The notes below the pieces were generated by a model. It was not told the origin of the DNA, did no database searches, and was given only the letters and a program-made list of their open reading frames with translations. This document shows, in pieces, positions 26,401 through 38,235 of a stretch of DNA of 64,000 nt. This stretch comes from Bradysia coprophila (lineage: Eukaryota; Arthropoda; Insecta; Diptera; Sciaridae). The DNA is taken from positions 6,448,001-6,512,000 of the forward strand of contig NW_023503972.1 in NCBI RefSeq assembly GCF_014529535.1, written 5' to 3'. Numbering within the stretch: position 1 is the first letter of the stretch; the number at the start of each line of letters is the position of its first letter. The position numbers and the translations under genes were made by a program.

Positions 26401-26945
26401 GCAGCCACTTCCAGTCGTCGTCGGCTTGTTGCAACAGAAATTTGTACAGATCAAAGTCGTCGAGGAGCAGTGTGTTTTCGATACGATGCACCATCATCGA
26501 GATGGTGGACTTGGGCGAGTAAGGCAATTTGAGGAGATTTTTGATATTTTCCGCACTGGAAACCACATCGATTTCGCCCAGGCAATCGGGAAACATGTGC
26601 GCCATACGAAAGCTGGAGAATCCTTTCGATGGTGACAGACAACTGCGAAGTCCGTACGAGTTTCCATCGTTTGTCAACCAATTGGACGGCGGTAAATGGA
26701 GATTTGTGTTGCATTCAAGTTTGGAGAATTTGGCACACATGACGGTGGTCTGTTTGACGATCACATCGGAATTGATAGAATTGTCTTTCTCGTGTGGTAC
26801 AACATAACGGCAATAGCCGATCTACGAATTAAAAGAGAATAAAAACATCAGAAACAAGGCTCACTCTTTTACAACGAAATGCGATGTGGATTAATGAAAT
26901 GTGCGTTACACTGTTGAGTGGGTCTACCTTTTCGTTTGATTCCAT
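20487..26945 (-). CDS. EDRF1: Erythroid differentiation-related factor 1 homologue (EDRF1)
   Basis: Conserved animal protein with TPR-like helical repeats; the human protein is linked to erythroid gene expression, the insect role is unknown to me. Minus-strand exons: 26945-26928, 26821-25798, 25727-24065, 24003-23820, 21221-20900 and 20830-20487. Phases match and the CDS is 3555 nt (1184 aa; human about 1238). Family hallmarks: WTFEDIKMLIG, MPIFGG, KPINILTGIDYWLDNL, CNVPEVVMCYH, LENSNFSPKLI, GHTYWLFKGS, FVKLYDLTSLC, then GSVRNEIGARSM and LWDILTWELSTSTFTWA. The N-terminal exon (MESNEK) is my inference from phase and a weak donor. The donor at 25797 is the unusual GTTCGC, placed because the protein match requires PG|HTYW. 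A 2.6-kb intron between exons 4 and 5 holds tandem repeats. It is divergent from RpL22, about 2.1 kb apart. Confidence 0.93.
22235..22690. repeat. Hierarchical tandem repeat inside EDRF1 intron
   Basis: Two copies of a ~185-bp block, 22251-22434 and 22498-22683, lie 247 bp apart and are nearly identical. Each contains short sub-repeats built on GTCTTTAGTTAACTG followed by CTCTTACCAA-like sequence, at about 28-30 bp intervals. Related units (CTAGGATGCC, CTAGAATGCC) sit between them. The regular spacing superficially recalls a CRISPR array, but units diverge and the host is an insect. Confidence 0.75.
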
Positions 26946-27448
26946 GTCTTTTAATTGTGTAAACTGTGAAAATTATTTAGGACGTCCCAAAATCTAACTA
27001 GTTTTTTACGCAGATTTTTTTTCCTCTAAAAATTTTGTTTTGTTGCGTGAGACGATATCAGTGACATTTCTGCTGTACTAGAATGTTCGAGAATCGGTAG
27101 CGATGTACTAGATGATTTTTCAATGTTTACGAGTCTTCGCTGGATCTTCTGAAAGTAGAATAGTTATTCTATTTAGCAGCTGTCACTTGAACCGCTTCTA
27201 GTGCGTTACAGGTTTGTTCCAAATAAACTGCCAACCCGAACGGCAACGGTTTCATCTACAGAAACATATGACATACACGATTTTACATACAAATGTTGAT
27301 GACGTCAAGATCAATGAAAGTATAAACCAGGAATGGTCTGTTCATACCTCTCATGAGAGGTGAGTTTTTTTTATATGAAATCGCTGTGTCCTCCGCTTAA
27401 TACAAAGTTTGACATTCGACCATCACTTGTGTTGACGTTCATTGGTCA

Positions 27449-27688
27449 AGATTCTGAAAGAAAGATGTTATGACACTTCTGAGTTTATCACGAAGGCTGT
27501 GAAACACAAATATTGACGGGTTTTGTTAAACAAGCTCATTGAAGATTGTGTGAAATGTCAACTTAAAAATAAATTTTTCTCTTCAAGTTTTGTTTTCATA
27601 CAATCTATAATAACAAAACATGTCTTAATTATCAAAATAGTGTTTCACCCCGCCTTCGTAAGTGTCTTAACCTGTTCTTTCAGAACCT
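27449..27688. mobile_element. MITE of about 240 bp with long terminal inverted repeats
   Basis: The left end (27449 onward, ATTCTGAAAG, then TTATGACACTT, CACGAAGGC, GTGAAACACA) is matched by the reverse complement of the right end (GTGTTTCACC, GCCTTCGTAAGTGTC, TTCTTTCAGAACCT, ending 27688). Pairing covers about 50 bp with small indels. A further single end of the same family is at 28459-28530, in the left-end orientation. No ORF. Confidence 0.65.
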
Positions 27689-28458
27689 AGGATGAGGTTA
27701 TGACTCTATGGATAAAATTTGACAATGCATATGGTCTTGGAACAGACCTACTCAAATTTCCAAATTTTTTAAAACTTTTCTTACTTTTTGCCAACATTTG
27801 CCCATATTTTCACGAAAACATATTTTGGGAAACAGGGAAAATGTTGATGATAATCGGAAAAATTCAGTAAAAATGGTTAGAATGTGAATTTTTTTTTCTT
27901 CAAAATTGTCCCTTATTTTACATAACGGAGGCGAAACTTTACGTCAACTTTTTGAGCGAAATACATTTTGGGGGCTGATGAAACACCACTATGTGTAAAT
28001 TTTTTTATGAGTTTTATTGTTTGTTTTGATGTTATTTTCCTTGAGTTTTTTTGTTGGGTTGGACGTTTTCATAAAATACAACATTGAGAAGCAGAAAAGC
28101 AATTAGTGAAGCTTGGTAGAATCACAAAATGACACAAGTCACGTATGTTACGCATAAAATGAATGCTTACAGTGAATAAAATAGCCAATTCTTGAAGTCT
28201 CATATTCTTCGATCGAAAAATATGTTAATTCTAAAGCACGATCAATAGACGCTAAATACCTGTAGTTCAAAGAAACTGATCGAGAATCTATCAAATTATT
28301 TCGTTTAGAAATTATATGTTATCAGCACGAATGAAGTGTGGACGACGAGCAGGACATGCAATAAACTTATTAGTTAGAATTTTCAGTTTATTCGTTTTCG
28401 CAACAAAAAATTCAAATATTACCCCATTTCGTGAAGTTTGCTTTTAGTTAGTTAGTAC

Positions 28459-28535
28459 AAGGTTCTGAAAGAACAGGTTAAGACAACCCTGAGTTGATCA
28501 CGAAGGTGGTGACACACAATTGCGTCAACGGCTGC
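28459..28535. repeat. Solo terminal repeat of the 27.5-kb MITE family
   Basis: Begins AGGTTCTGAAAGAACAGG and continues with GAGTTGATCACGAAGG and TGACACACAA. It matches both ends of the element at 27449-27688, but no opposite end was found nearby. Confidence 0.55.
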
Positions 28536-29035
28536 GAAGTTTATATGTAAAATCGCAACCATAAAAATACGATCTATAAATGAATATGTTCGGAACTTGA
28601 TAGTAGAGTTCCGATTATATCGGAATAAATTCAGAACTTGTCTTGTCAGGATGGAACTTAACGGAATGGAACAAAATTTGGCATGCGATCGCACTGCCAG
28701 TGGTCGAAATTTTGATCTATACAACACAAATTAAAACTCCAGACTCTCAAAATTCATTATCCATCTATCTCCTCTAGCCATGTCAAAACACCATCTTGTC
28801 ACCTCTCGAGAAAAACTCTATGGCGAAAATCATAGGAATAGTTTCTTGTGTTTATCGGTCTCCGATATCCAACCGAACTAGAAACTGCAATGAACAGTTG
28901 CAGATTTTAAATTCCTGAGAACAACATACTAGATGTGCATAATGATAAGTCCGTCATCACTGATCTCAAACTAGTGTAGTACTTACCAGCATTTTTGGTT
29001 GTCATTTTTTTTTATTTCTGTGTTGCCACGCTTGA

Positions 29036-29048
29036 CAATTTCTTTTTG
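29036..29048 (+). promoter_or_regulatory. TCT/TOP-type initiator of RpL22
   Basis: The pyrimidine string TTTCTTTTTG around 29042 matches the YYC(+1)TTTYY initiator used by insect ribosomal-protein genes. It would give a 30-nt 5' UTR starting with a terminal oligopyrimidine tract, usual for translationally co-regulated ribosomal proteins. Position is inferred; no transcript data. Confidence 0.5.
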
Positions 29049-29071
29049 ATTCAATCCTTCTTGCAAGTAGA

Positions 29072-30358
29072 ATGGTAATTTTCGCTTTTTCATCAAAAAC
29101 TTATTAATTTCGGAAAATTAAATAAAAATTTTGTCGTAAATTTGTTGAATAATGTGTCCGTTCCGTGGAAACTATGCGGTTTTTTGTCGGTCGCTGAAAC
29201 GAAAGCGGTAAATCGTAAATACACAATCGTAGCACGTGTCCCGTTGTACTCGGCTGTGAATTTCCTTAAAAAAAATTGTGTTGAAACTGTTGAAACGAGA
29301 CGTTTCCGCTACGAATTGTTCATTTCGGTCATTTAACGCAAATTTACGACAAAAATATCGAAAAATTTGAAATAATTTCGTACACTCGTGAACCTAACCT
29401 CAAAATGTTTTCGCATTCCAGGCTAAATCTGCTAAGACCGAGAAACCAAAGGCTACGGCCGACAAGGCAAAAGCTGCCGATAAACCAGCAAAGGGAAAGG
29501 TAGAAAAAGCTGCCAAACCAGCTGAAACAAAACCGAAACCAGCTGCTGCAAAGGATGCTAAGAAACCAGCTCCAGCACCAGCAAAGGAAGCAGCAGCAAA
29601 GAAACCAGCTGCACCAGCTAAGGATGCGAAGAAACCAGCTGCACCAGCCAAGGAGACAGCTGCAAAGGCTGCCCCAGCTAAGAAACCAGAAGCTAAGGCA
29701 GCTCCAGCAAAGAAACCAGAAGCTAAGGCAGCTCCAGCCAAGGCTGCTGCACCAAAAGCAGCAGCACCAGCAAAGCCTGCAGCACCTGCAGCAGCTAAAC
29801 CTGCTGCTGAGGCACCAAAAACCGAAAAGGCACACAAAGCCACTGCAGCCAAACCAGTACAGAAGAAACGTGGAGTGGCCGCATCAGCAGCCGCTGCATC
29901 AGGCAAGGGTCGCGTTAGCAAGAAGCAATTGCTTCGAGGCAAGGGTTTGAAGAAGAAGAAGATCCAACTACGTTTTGGAATCGATTGTACAGACATTGCC
30001 GAGGACAACATTATGGATGTTGCCGATTTCGTACGTTTTAACGCTTCTCATTGACTGTGACGGATTTTAATTTGACTCTCTTTCCTTGCAGCAAAAATAC
30101 TTACACGAACACTTGAAAGTGGCCGGCAAAGTCAACAACTTGGGCAACAACATTACATTCGAGCAACAGAAGATGAAAGTATTCGTCAACTCCGATGTCC
30201 ACTTCTCCAAACGGTATCTGAAGTACTTGACGAAAAAGTATTTGAAGAAGAACAGTCTCCGCGATTGGATCCGTGTGGTCGCCAACGAAAAGGACTCGTA
30301 CCAATTGAGATACTTCCGAATCAGCTCGAACGATGATGATGAGGAGGACAACGAATAG
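29072..30358 (+). CDS. RpL22: 60S ribosomal protein L22 (eL22) with long N-terminal extension
   Basis: Structural protein of the large ribosomal subunit. Exons: 29072-29074 (only the ATG, followed at once by the donor GTAATT), 29422-30030 and 30092-30358, giving 292 aa. About residues 2-185 form an Ala/Lys/Pro-rich, histone-H1-like extension ([16 protein letters not shown] style), as known for Drosophila RpL22. The conserved domain follows: [50 protein letters not shown]-like [19 protein letters not shown] and [21 protein letters not shown], ending in an acidic tail. The start is chosen because the phase-0 ATG|GT structure joins cleanly to [14 protein letters not shown] is at 30405-30410. The antisense frame over the extension is an artefact of Ala/Lys codon composition. 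Confidence 0.95.
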
Positions 30359-30410
30359 ATGGGGTATTGTATGCCGGATCGTCCGCTGTGATTGTTTTGA
30401 CAACAATAAA

Positions 30411-31590
30411 CGATGGTTTTCGACACAGAAACGTGTGTGGTTGCGTTGAACTTAATTGCATTATATGGTGGTCCGTTAGGCAGCCGTCAGGGTAGACAAA
30501 GCTCGGTGTTCTAGTCGATAGTGGCTCTTGCTCGCTATTTGACGAAAAATGCCTTGTTGCGTTGTAACTGGTACGCTATCCTAACAAGTACTCATACGCC
30601 TTCCCGTGGCGGCCGCCGGACAATTTGTACAGATCTGTACATAAGACTGAGTTATGAGTATGTCGCCTTTGCGCCTTTGATTTGATTTTCATTTTGATTT
30701 TGCGGGGATAGCCATTCTATCAGTCTAATGCCTACGAACAGCATCAGTTTTCCTTTTTTTAAGCTTCGGTCATTACTTTTGAGCAGTTGTAGTGACATTG
30801 ACTTATTGAATTATTCCTACTTTTCGATAGCTTACCGTCGTTGACAGGTCTACTCGGGTAAATGTTTCTTGCACTTCTTACGACTGAATTCTTTTGTCAC
30901 TGAAGTCCTATGGGGACGGGACTCGATTTTCAAAGTAAAATGAGTGAAGCAACTCTGAAGTGACAATTTTTTTTATTTCATCCCGATCTGCATAACTACA
31001 TCGACTATCCTCTAAGACCAGTAAATTGGTGCTTCAAACATTGTCAAGTCTAGAGTCGTACAACTGCTTGTTTCGAATTTCGTGGGTTTTACTCTTCTAT
31101 TACCAACGTGGAAGAACTACAGTCATAGTCTCGTTAGTTCATTTCGAATGCCTACTCTATCACTCTGATAAGACCAGTAGTCGATAAGTTTAACTTGGAC
31201 CTACTAGAGGTTAGGAGGATCCTTATTTACAGTCACGAGTTGACATTGTAGTTCCTATGGTTCATCCAGTTCCTTCAGATGATTCCTGTTGAAATCTGTA
31301 ATCTCTTTGTACTGGATAAACTGTCAATTTTACGATTTAAATCCCCTAGAAACTCTGTACGGCGACGTCAGAATTTCAGCAAAAGAAATCGAATTTCAAA
31401 TCCGAGTTTGTCACACAGAAATTGTTGGAAGTTACTAGAAAACCGCTACGATATAAGTCGTTCGACGTTCTTTTAGATCAGGTGCGATAACTTTCTTTAG
31501 TTTTATTCGTACGAATGAGAGTGATATATGTGATACATCAAACTGTGAACTCAGAACTCGCATAATCTCAAACACAGTGCCACAGTAAAA
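30411..31590. other. Intergenic, no gene seen
   Basis: Between the RpL22 polyadenylation signal and the stop codon of the minus-strand channel gene. AT-rich with no recognisable repeat; the genes converge here. Confidence 0.4.
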
Positions 31591-34500
31591 TTATGATTTC
31601 CTCGCTTGGAGTGTCGATAAAAGATCCACGACTTTTTCGATGCAAATTTCCACGATAAAGAATACAAATTCCACAATGCTGATGATGCTGCAGCCCAGGG
31701 CGAATCCGAAAGCTCCGCCAAATGCAACTAGAAATGGAAATTTTGATGAACTACATGCCATGAAAGACTTTGAATGTTTCAGGTTTAAGTGAAGTCTAGA
31801 ATAGGTTTATATGACTATCGCCGTAAGTATTACACCAGGACCAACAACACATACTCAGATTTACAGACAGTTTAAAATATCTAGAAGACATTTTCCGACT
31901 CAAGTAATTCGTTTTGATATCTCAGTGCAATCACACAAGACAAAATATTATTTTCCAAAAAAATTACGTCTTCGCACCTCACCCCGGAAAATTAGTACTA
32001 CATTGGCATGGTCCAATAAGAGGCACCGGCACTTAGCTAAAATTGTAGCCTACATTTGCGTGTTTCGTATTTCATTTTTGTTAATATCTTTTCATCAGAA
32101 TCCTTTTTGAAAAATGTACGAACGCAATTCCGACCACGAATCTTTAGCTTTAAATAAAAATTAGTTTGGGTTGTAGTCGTTTGATCAGCTCTGAGAAAGT
32201 GAGCAGTTTAAGAGGTTCCGAGCGTAAATTGTAGCCTACATTTGCGCGTTTCGAAATTTTTGATCGTTGATATCTTTTTACGAGAGCCCTTTTTAAAAAA
32301 TGTACGACCACATTTTCGAGTAAAAATATGTCAGCTTTGAATGACAAATAAAATAATCTGTGAAAGTTCCATGTGCTTTGAGAAAAGTGTACCTTTGATG
32401 CAAATTTGGGGTATCGGTACAGTTTTCTCAAAGCACATGAAACTTTCAAAGAAAATTTTATTTTTTATTCAAAGCTAACATATTTTTACTCGGAAAAGTG
32501 GTCGTACATTTTTTAAAAAGGGTTCTCGTAAAAAGATATCAGCGATCAAAAATTTCGAAACGCACAAATGTATGCTACAATTTCAGCGTACGCTCGGAAC
32601 CTCTTAATGAAATTTTCATAAACTGTTCATTGTTCTCAGAGCTGGTCAAATTGCTACAACCAAATCTATTTTCTGTTGAAAGCTAACACATTCGTGGTCG
32701 GAATTGCGGTCGTACATTTTTCAAAAAGAATTCTGATGGAAAGATATCATTAAAAGTAAACTAAAATCCAGTATTTAAAAATCGCCCTAATGTATACTTT
32801 TCGGCAAAGTACCGGTGCCTCTTAAAGCTAATTTTCCTTCGGCTTAGTGAGTAAAATGACTTACTAGTGGAACTTTATTTTTTACCTCAAACTTGGCAAA
32901 ATAAAATTTTTCTGAAGTACAGTAATCTACTACTTCGAGGGAAAAAAATGGAAAACTCGAGTTGGAATTTTCTATTTTCGTCAAGAGGGAAACACAAAAT
33001 TTTTTAAGTGAGCTAAAATTAGCGGGTTTTCTACGTGAAACAAAAATATCAATTTTTTACACAATTTTTCAAAACAAACAGAAAATCCCTTTCCGGGGAG
33101 GAGACTTCTATTTTCTCCTCAGTCACAAAAATAGAAATTTCCTTCACCTTCAGACAAAATGTCAACAAAACTTCATTTTAAGTGGAGGAGAAACGGCTGA
33201 TAACACCTCACTCATGAAAAGATTATTGACTTGATGGATAGTCAGGGTCTTACGGTTAAAAATCATTCGTTGATGTTTGTCACAAACAATGTGTTCACTG
33301 TGATAGAAAATGACTTTTTTACAACGCAGGCGAAAAAATGTCCATTTTCTTCCCTCCTTCTGAAGCCCTTGTTGTGAAAAACGTTGTGTTTAACTCGGGA
33401 AGAAAAGTTGGAAATTTCATTTTTTCGGGTGACAAACAACACCCTCGCAATTCGATTTCCAACTTTTTTTCCTTTGTTGAACAAATAACTGCCTGCGCTT
33501 TAGTAATATAATTCGACGACTTTTGTCACGGTAGCTAAGATCGAAAAGTTAAATTTTTTTGAACTCTCCATAGATAGACACAACCGACAATGGAATTTCC
33601 ATATTTTTTTATATCATTATGTTCCTCAGGCGCAGACAACGTCGTTTGTCACTTGTGCTGAAAGCAGAATTTTTAAGGACACGTCTCAGGCTAGCCTTAA
33701 AAATTGCACTTTTTACATTTTTTTTAGTGTGAAGTGCAGCCTGTGAAGCCTTACATAAATTTACCTAATAAATTGTCAGCACTGTATACCACTCCACGTT
33801 TTAAACGGTTCTTTGGGCAGTTAATTACTAACTCGACCGAAGACATAAATTCAAAGTACGTCTGAAAACGGAAAAAAAAATTATTTTCTTGTATTTTCTT
33901 CTAAAATTTACAAGAAAGAATCTTAGTGGAATTGCCTGTTCTTGTACGGTGGCTCGTCTATATTCAAAGTTGCTGCATAGCGGTAGGCAATTACATGTTT
34001 TATCAAATTGTGACGTATTGAAAATGCTTCTGTACCATTTATTGGAAAGGCATGCCATGCCCAGAACATTGCAAGCGGGAGCATGTGTAGAATCTGAACG
34101 GAAAAATGGAATTGAAGTTGTTCCGATCGACATTACATTACAATCCAATCAATTGAAAGGAATATCTACTCTTACTGATACTGTAGAAGAACGGTATGCA
34201 ACCACAATATTTTACTGCAGCGTCGATGCGACATGAAATCAAACAGAGATTCGTTGTGTAAATGTTGAAGTACTTCAGCGGCAGTTCGGAAGCGAAATAA
34301 CATTTTCGCTGAGCTGGCGACAGTTGTTCAAGTTTGTTACTAGGCACAATCGAATTGATGACCAATTCCATAGAAGTTGTGGTTTCGGCAGTGAAATTGT
34401 ATACGATCGCTTTAGTAGGGTTTAGAACGTCATCCTTATTGTGTACGAACTGAAAGAGTATAGCGTCGTGTATTGTGCACTGTCAACGCTCTTCATATGA

Positions 34501-36221
34501 AGTGCGTTGGCGCTTTGCATGATTTAACTATTTCACGTCAAGAGTTCTGAAACAGTAGGACAGATAAGCATCAGTAAGTCCGTAAGACAGTTCGTCTTAT
34601 CTATCGTCCCATTTCCTTTCCCTTATTCAATTGTAAATTACCAACGTTTGAGTGTGTGTATCTTCCGGTTCCACCGTCCTAGGTGGATATACAGTCAAGG
34701 AACATGAGTCTTGGGAAAGTGTCGATCGACATAAGTCACCATTTGGTAATGTTGTCTCAACAGTTCTGTGACGAAAAGAAAAATAAAATTTGTTATCTTG
34801 TCCAGTTTTCATGCGAATATTGAACAGAGGAGAAGACGAGGTCGATCATCGCACGAAAACATGCCCCATGAAAGAGTAAGTCTTCCTCTTAAAGGTGCTT
34901 CACCTTTCTGGTTGGTGTTTTCAGAGTAGACGTTTTTGCAAGCGAACCGTAGAATATCAAACGAATCTGAGTTTATTTCTCCAGATTTAATTTGTTTAGA
35001 GACGTCACTAACAGCCTTTTACGGTTAACAAGTGCAGTCTGCACCATCGGCTTAACGTGGCTTCCAACCCCGTCTCAAAGTATATAAATACTCTCTGAGG
35101 AAAGTTAGATGCTAATTGATATCTCGCCTAACTGTAGGCTAGTACAGCACTGCTCCGTTCGCAGTGCTGTTAGGCTAGACAGATATACAAAAATTCATCG
35201 TATTTGGGTTGCATCATACGAATTACTTCGTTGCAGCCACCAAATAAATGGCCCAAATTATGAACCTTGAGTCAACTTTAGGACAACGTGATTTGATAGC
35301 AATAAAAATTCTATGTGGAATTGTCTGACACGGGAATCGTGAGAACACTGAGTCATTTCGTCCGTAGGTTACACCGCTTCATTTTCATATGCACGCCTTC
35401 TATGCCCAAAAACCCAATAATTACTCGTCCAGGAGGCGAGTAAATTTTCTATTACTATTATTTACCGTTCCGTGACATTTTGCAATAAGTACAAATAAGT
35501 GGACGAAAAACATACGCCCATTTCAGTGGTCACCAAATTAAAACCAGATTCTGGTAGCAAGTCCTCTCGCATCTGTTGGAATATGTACTATCAAAAATAT
35601 GTAACGCATCAGTGATACCTCAGCCAATTACTTCTCGTGCAATTTGTAGTAAGTTCAGTCCATGTAAAAATGTGTACTTCGAAAATTGACGTAATTCCTG
35701 TAAATTTCCATACGTCGTCCGTGCAATAACTTCAACGAAGTTTTTATAAATCGGAAAATTTGAATCGTTTTCCGACAAATTCCAATTCCTTTGACACAAA
35801 AATGAAGAGCTTTGCGATTAGTTAATTCAGTTATTGACTGCGACATACGTTTCAACAAAATTATTCGCTCGTGTGTCGTCAATGTAGTCCGTGCATATAG
35901 TCACTCCGGGCGCAAGATATTCCCAATTCCTCCAATTCGTCTCCAGGGATAGAACAACGGAATTGTCTTGATAGCGATGCCATTCCTTGCGGCAAACTGT
36001 TAAGGCGAAGTAGAGTGATGTGCAGATTAACGAGATCCAAAGTAACCTAAATTGTAACATGGTTGGAATCGAGAAAATTATCAAGTCAACATTCGGTAAA
36101 AATTTCGAAACAGAAACCTTTCAAGCAGATGTTGTCGCGGTCGGAAAATCAATCCGATTCCATGCACGTTCGATTCGGCAAAGATTTTCTTTAGAAATTG
36201 TAATTTCATTGTATCAACCAT
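31591..36221 (-). CDS. Pickpocket-type DEG/ENaC sodium channel subunit
   Basis: Amiloride-sensitive cation channel subunit; insect pickpockets act in mechanosensation, chemosensation and fluid transport. Minus-strand exons: 36221-36118, 36046-35849, 35788-35632, 35015-34855 (tentative), 34765-34642, 34449-34176, 34093-33912, 33861-33765, 31727-31591; phases close exactly to 477 aa. Seen: N-terminal FAESNVHGIGLIF (HG gating motif), first membrane helix LLWISLICTSLYFALTV, APGVTIC, ETNWNLSENDSNF, LSPAQRKCYFASE, CRIDAAVKYCGCIPFF, CLPLCSNFEY, and second helix with GGAFGFALGCSIISIVEF (the G-x-S pore is GCS here) ending in FFIVEIC. The early cysteine-rich domain is poorly conserved in my exon 4, so that part may be wrong. 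Intron 33862-33911 is only 50 nt; the last intron holds a foldback element. Confidence 0.88.
32018..32823. mobile_element. 806-bp foldback element with duplicated arms
   Basis: The left arm 32018-32393 and right arm 32417-32823 are inverted copies, from AAGAGGCACCGG outside to GTGCTTTGAGAAAA inside, with a ~23-nt loop. Each arm itself contains two diverged tandem units of about 200 bp, both having TTGTAGCCTACATTTGCG-like, ATATCTTTT and AAAAATGTACG blocks. The arrangement is A-A'-loop-A'rc-Arc. Two small open frames, one per arm, encode the same peptide only because of this symmetry. It sits in the last intron of the pickpocket gene. Confidence 0.85.
35144..35170. repeat. Perfect 10-bp-stem hairpin in pickpocket intron
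   Basis: ACAGCACTGC at 35144-35153 pairs with GCAGTGCTGT at 35161-35170 across a 7-nt loop. Flanking GTAGGCTAG and TAGGCTAGAC are direct, not inverted, repeats. Could be an element relic; function unknown. Confidence 0.5.
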
Positions 36222-38080
36222 TGAGAACGTAGCACAAAAAATGAGTTAGAATTCGAGTGACAAAAAATATCCCTACTGTTGTGCTGTGCAGACTCAAATG
36301 CAGTCGTTCTTAATGGGAGGAAGGGTAAAGTGTTGTGTGGCAAATCATTTTGAAGAGCTGCAGGAAATGCTTAAAGGTGTGTGCTAAACTAACTCATTTG
36401 TTCATTCGTGAAAATGAGTGAGTTAAGGGTTGATAGTTGAATAGAATGGCTAGAATCACTTTTATGTAACCCATATGTCTTTCGTAGCATAACTTGTAAC
36501 TTCAGATATCAAACGTGCCACAGATTAAGCTTTCGTGATGTAAGGTCACGTACAAGCATTACCAAACTGTACATTCGCCTTATTTCATCAATTAAAGATA
36601 TTGTTTTTAAGCTGTGCACCTGTGATAAAGTTAGACATCAGATTATTTCCTTGCTCGGAACGCTTTATTTGGACAAGTATGAGGGTTGCAGCCCGAGCCG
36701 AACGAAACGGCTGCAATAAGTACAGTGAGTATTTAAGTATCTGTGGTGGACAGTACATTTTAGGCGATTGCGCGAGTTGTAGCCCGAACGAAGTGAGGAA
36801 AAAGAACTGCACACAGTCAGATTGAAATTCGGAATCTATGGATGAAAGTGACACCGATCCGGATACAGATGACGTGAACACTTAGTTGTTTCAGCAAGAA
36901 ATCACATCTGCACAAATAGATCAAAAATTGATTTGTTAGTAAACACTTCTTATTGTACTTGTGTAGATGGGCGTGATGGTATCTTAGAAGTAGGCGTTTT
37001 CCCGCAGTATTTTCAACTGGAAGTTTTCCAAATAAAATAATTTGACTCGCCAATGGCGTTCGGAAATAGTTGTTGCATGACTTATGCAAACATCGAAAGC
37101 ACATTAGCAATTACACGACGAATTACGTTTTATTGATGCAATTAATTAGGGGATTAAAAGTGCACGACAGATTTTATGTTTGGGTAAACGTCGAATTAAA
37201 AACATATAATTTAGCCGATGTAATCGGTTCATGTCTCCATCAATTATATCCATCTAGTACATCGTTAATTGATTTATGATGACGCTACTCTATACCCTCT
37301 TTAATGTTCTGTAACAGTCTGGGCTCTTGTTGGTTGTTCTTTTTTGTAACTCTAAAAATTGATCTCGACTAAACATAAATCGAATCGACCGTTTTCAGTC
37401 TCTTGCAAGCATTTTCGAGTCTTTAACTTGTGCGACACGACAGGCCCCCCACCAAAACATTTATTTTTAAATTTGATTTGTCATTTAGGACCAATACCTC
37501 TATTTTGACAATAAATTTTTCTACGATGCGTACCAGCAATACTATCTCTAGTAAACAAACTACTTTCATTAAGGTGGTGAAAGAATCAAGTAGCCTATGG
37601 AATTTACATGCAAATTACAGCGTAGTCCAGTCAAAATGCAGAATAGTGTTTGTAGAATACAAAGAAATAAGGTGAGAATTTCACACATTTGCTCTAGATG
37701 TGTAATTATGACACATCGTGAGCCTAATAAAGTACTTTGCATCGAGATTCATACAACGTTTTATACATCTAAAGTTCGTAATTTTCGAACATTATGATGC
37801 TGAGTTGCATAAAATCTTGTTGCTAGCAAGTTATCATACGATGTGTTCACATCTATTGCTCAAAACCCCAAAATTAGCAAAGTTAGCAAAATAGTTATTT
37901 CTCGTCAGGATAATATAATCATTTGGCATAGACTTCAAACCCCGGCCTGATGAAGGACTTGCAGTCTAAAAAGTTGCGTCTAAAGAGGTTTAGTAAAAGT
38001 CGTTCTAATATTTCAATATATGTCCACGTTCTCTATAATCAATGAATTTCACAAAGCAACGCGCAAGACTAGAAGAACTT
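36222..38080. other. Intergenic with dispersed repeats
   Basis: No gene is supported. 37540-37690 is a copy of the repeat that flanks the foldback at 59.4-60.8 kb (AAGGTGGTGAAAG, TAGCC, GAATTTACATG, CAAAGAAATAAGGTG in order). 37705-37800 (GAGCCTAATAAAGTACTTTG, ATTCATACAACGTTTTAT, ATGATGCTGAGTTGCAT) returns inverted at 40410-40530. Confidence 0.5.
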
Positions 38081-38210
38081 AAGGGTCGTTCACAAACAAC
38101 GTTACGGTATTTTACGGAATTTGCGTCAAAATAGACCCAAACTTGTTGGAGGCGTCACGTTCTCTTTAATCACCTCCTTATGGCGTGACGTCATTTGTGA
38201 ACAGTCCCTT
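38081..38210. mobile_element. 130-bp MITE
   Basis: The left end AAGGGTCGTTCACAAACAAC and the reverse complement of the right end (AAGGGACTGTTCACAAATGA) match with small differences, and both continue with an ACGTTACG/ACGTCACG block. There is no ORF. The TTCACAAA-type termini are common among hAT-like non-autonomous elements; the target-site duplication is unclear. Confidence 0.65.
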
Positions 38211-38235
38211 TCGTGATTCCAACATAAGTTGTATT

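Larger units (their letters stand above)
26946..29035. other. Divergent intergenic region between EDRF1 and RpL22
   Basis: About 2.1 kb, head to head. It contains the MITE at 27449-27688, a solo end of the same family near 28459, and a 35-bp segment (27309-27345, starting AGATCAATGAAAG) that recurs almost unchanged at 41490-41527. No gene seen. Confidence 0.5.

Noticed and set aside
29344-30011. Long antisense open frames (163 and 203 codons) over RpL22
   Set aside because: They mirror the Ala/Lys/Pro codon bias of the RpL22 extension; the plus strand has the conserved L22 domain, splice sites and initiator.
32150-32686. Two small open frames encoding the same peptide
   Set aside because: They are the two arms of the foldback element, so the match follows from symmetry and is not evidence of coding.
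36588-37110. Minus-strand frames of about 97 codons each
   Set aside because: They overlap frames on the other strand, have no family features, and lie in repeat-bearing intergenic DNA.
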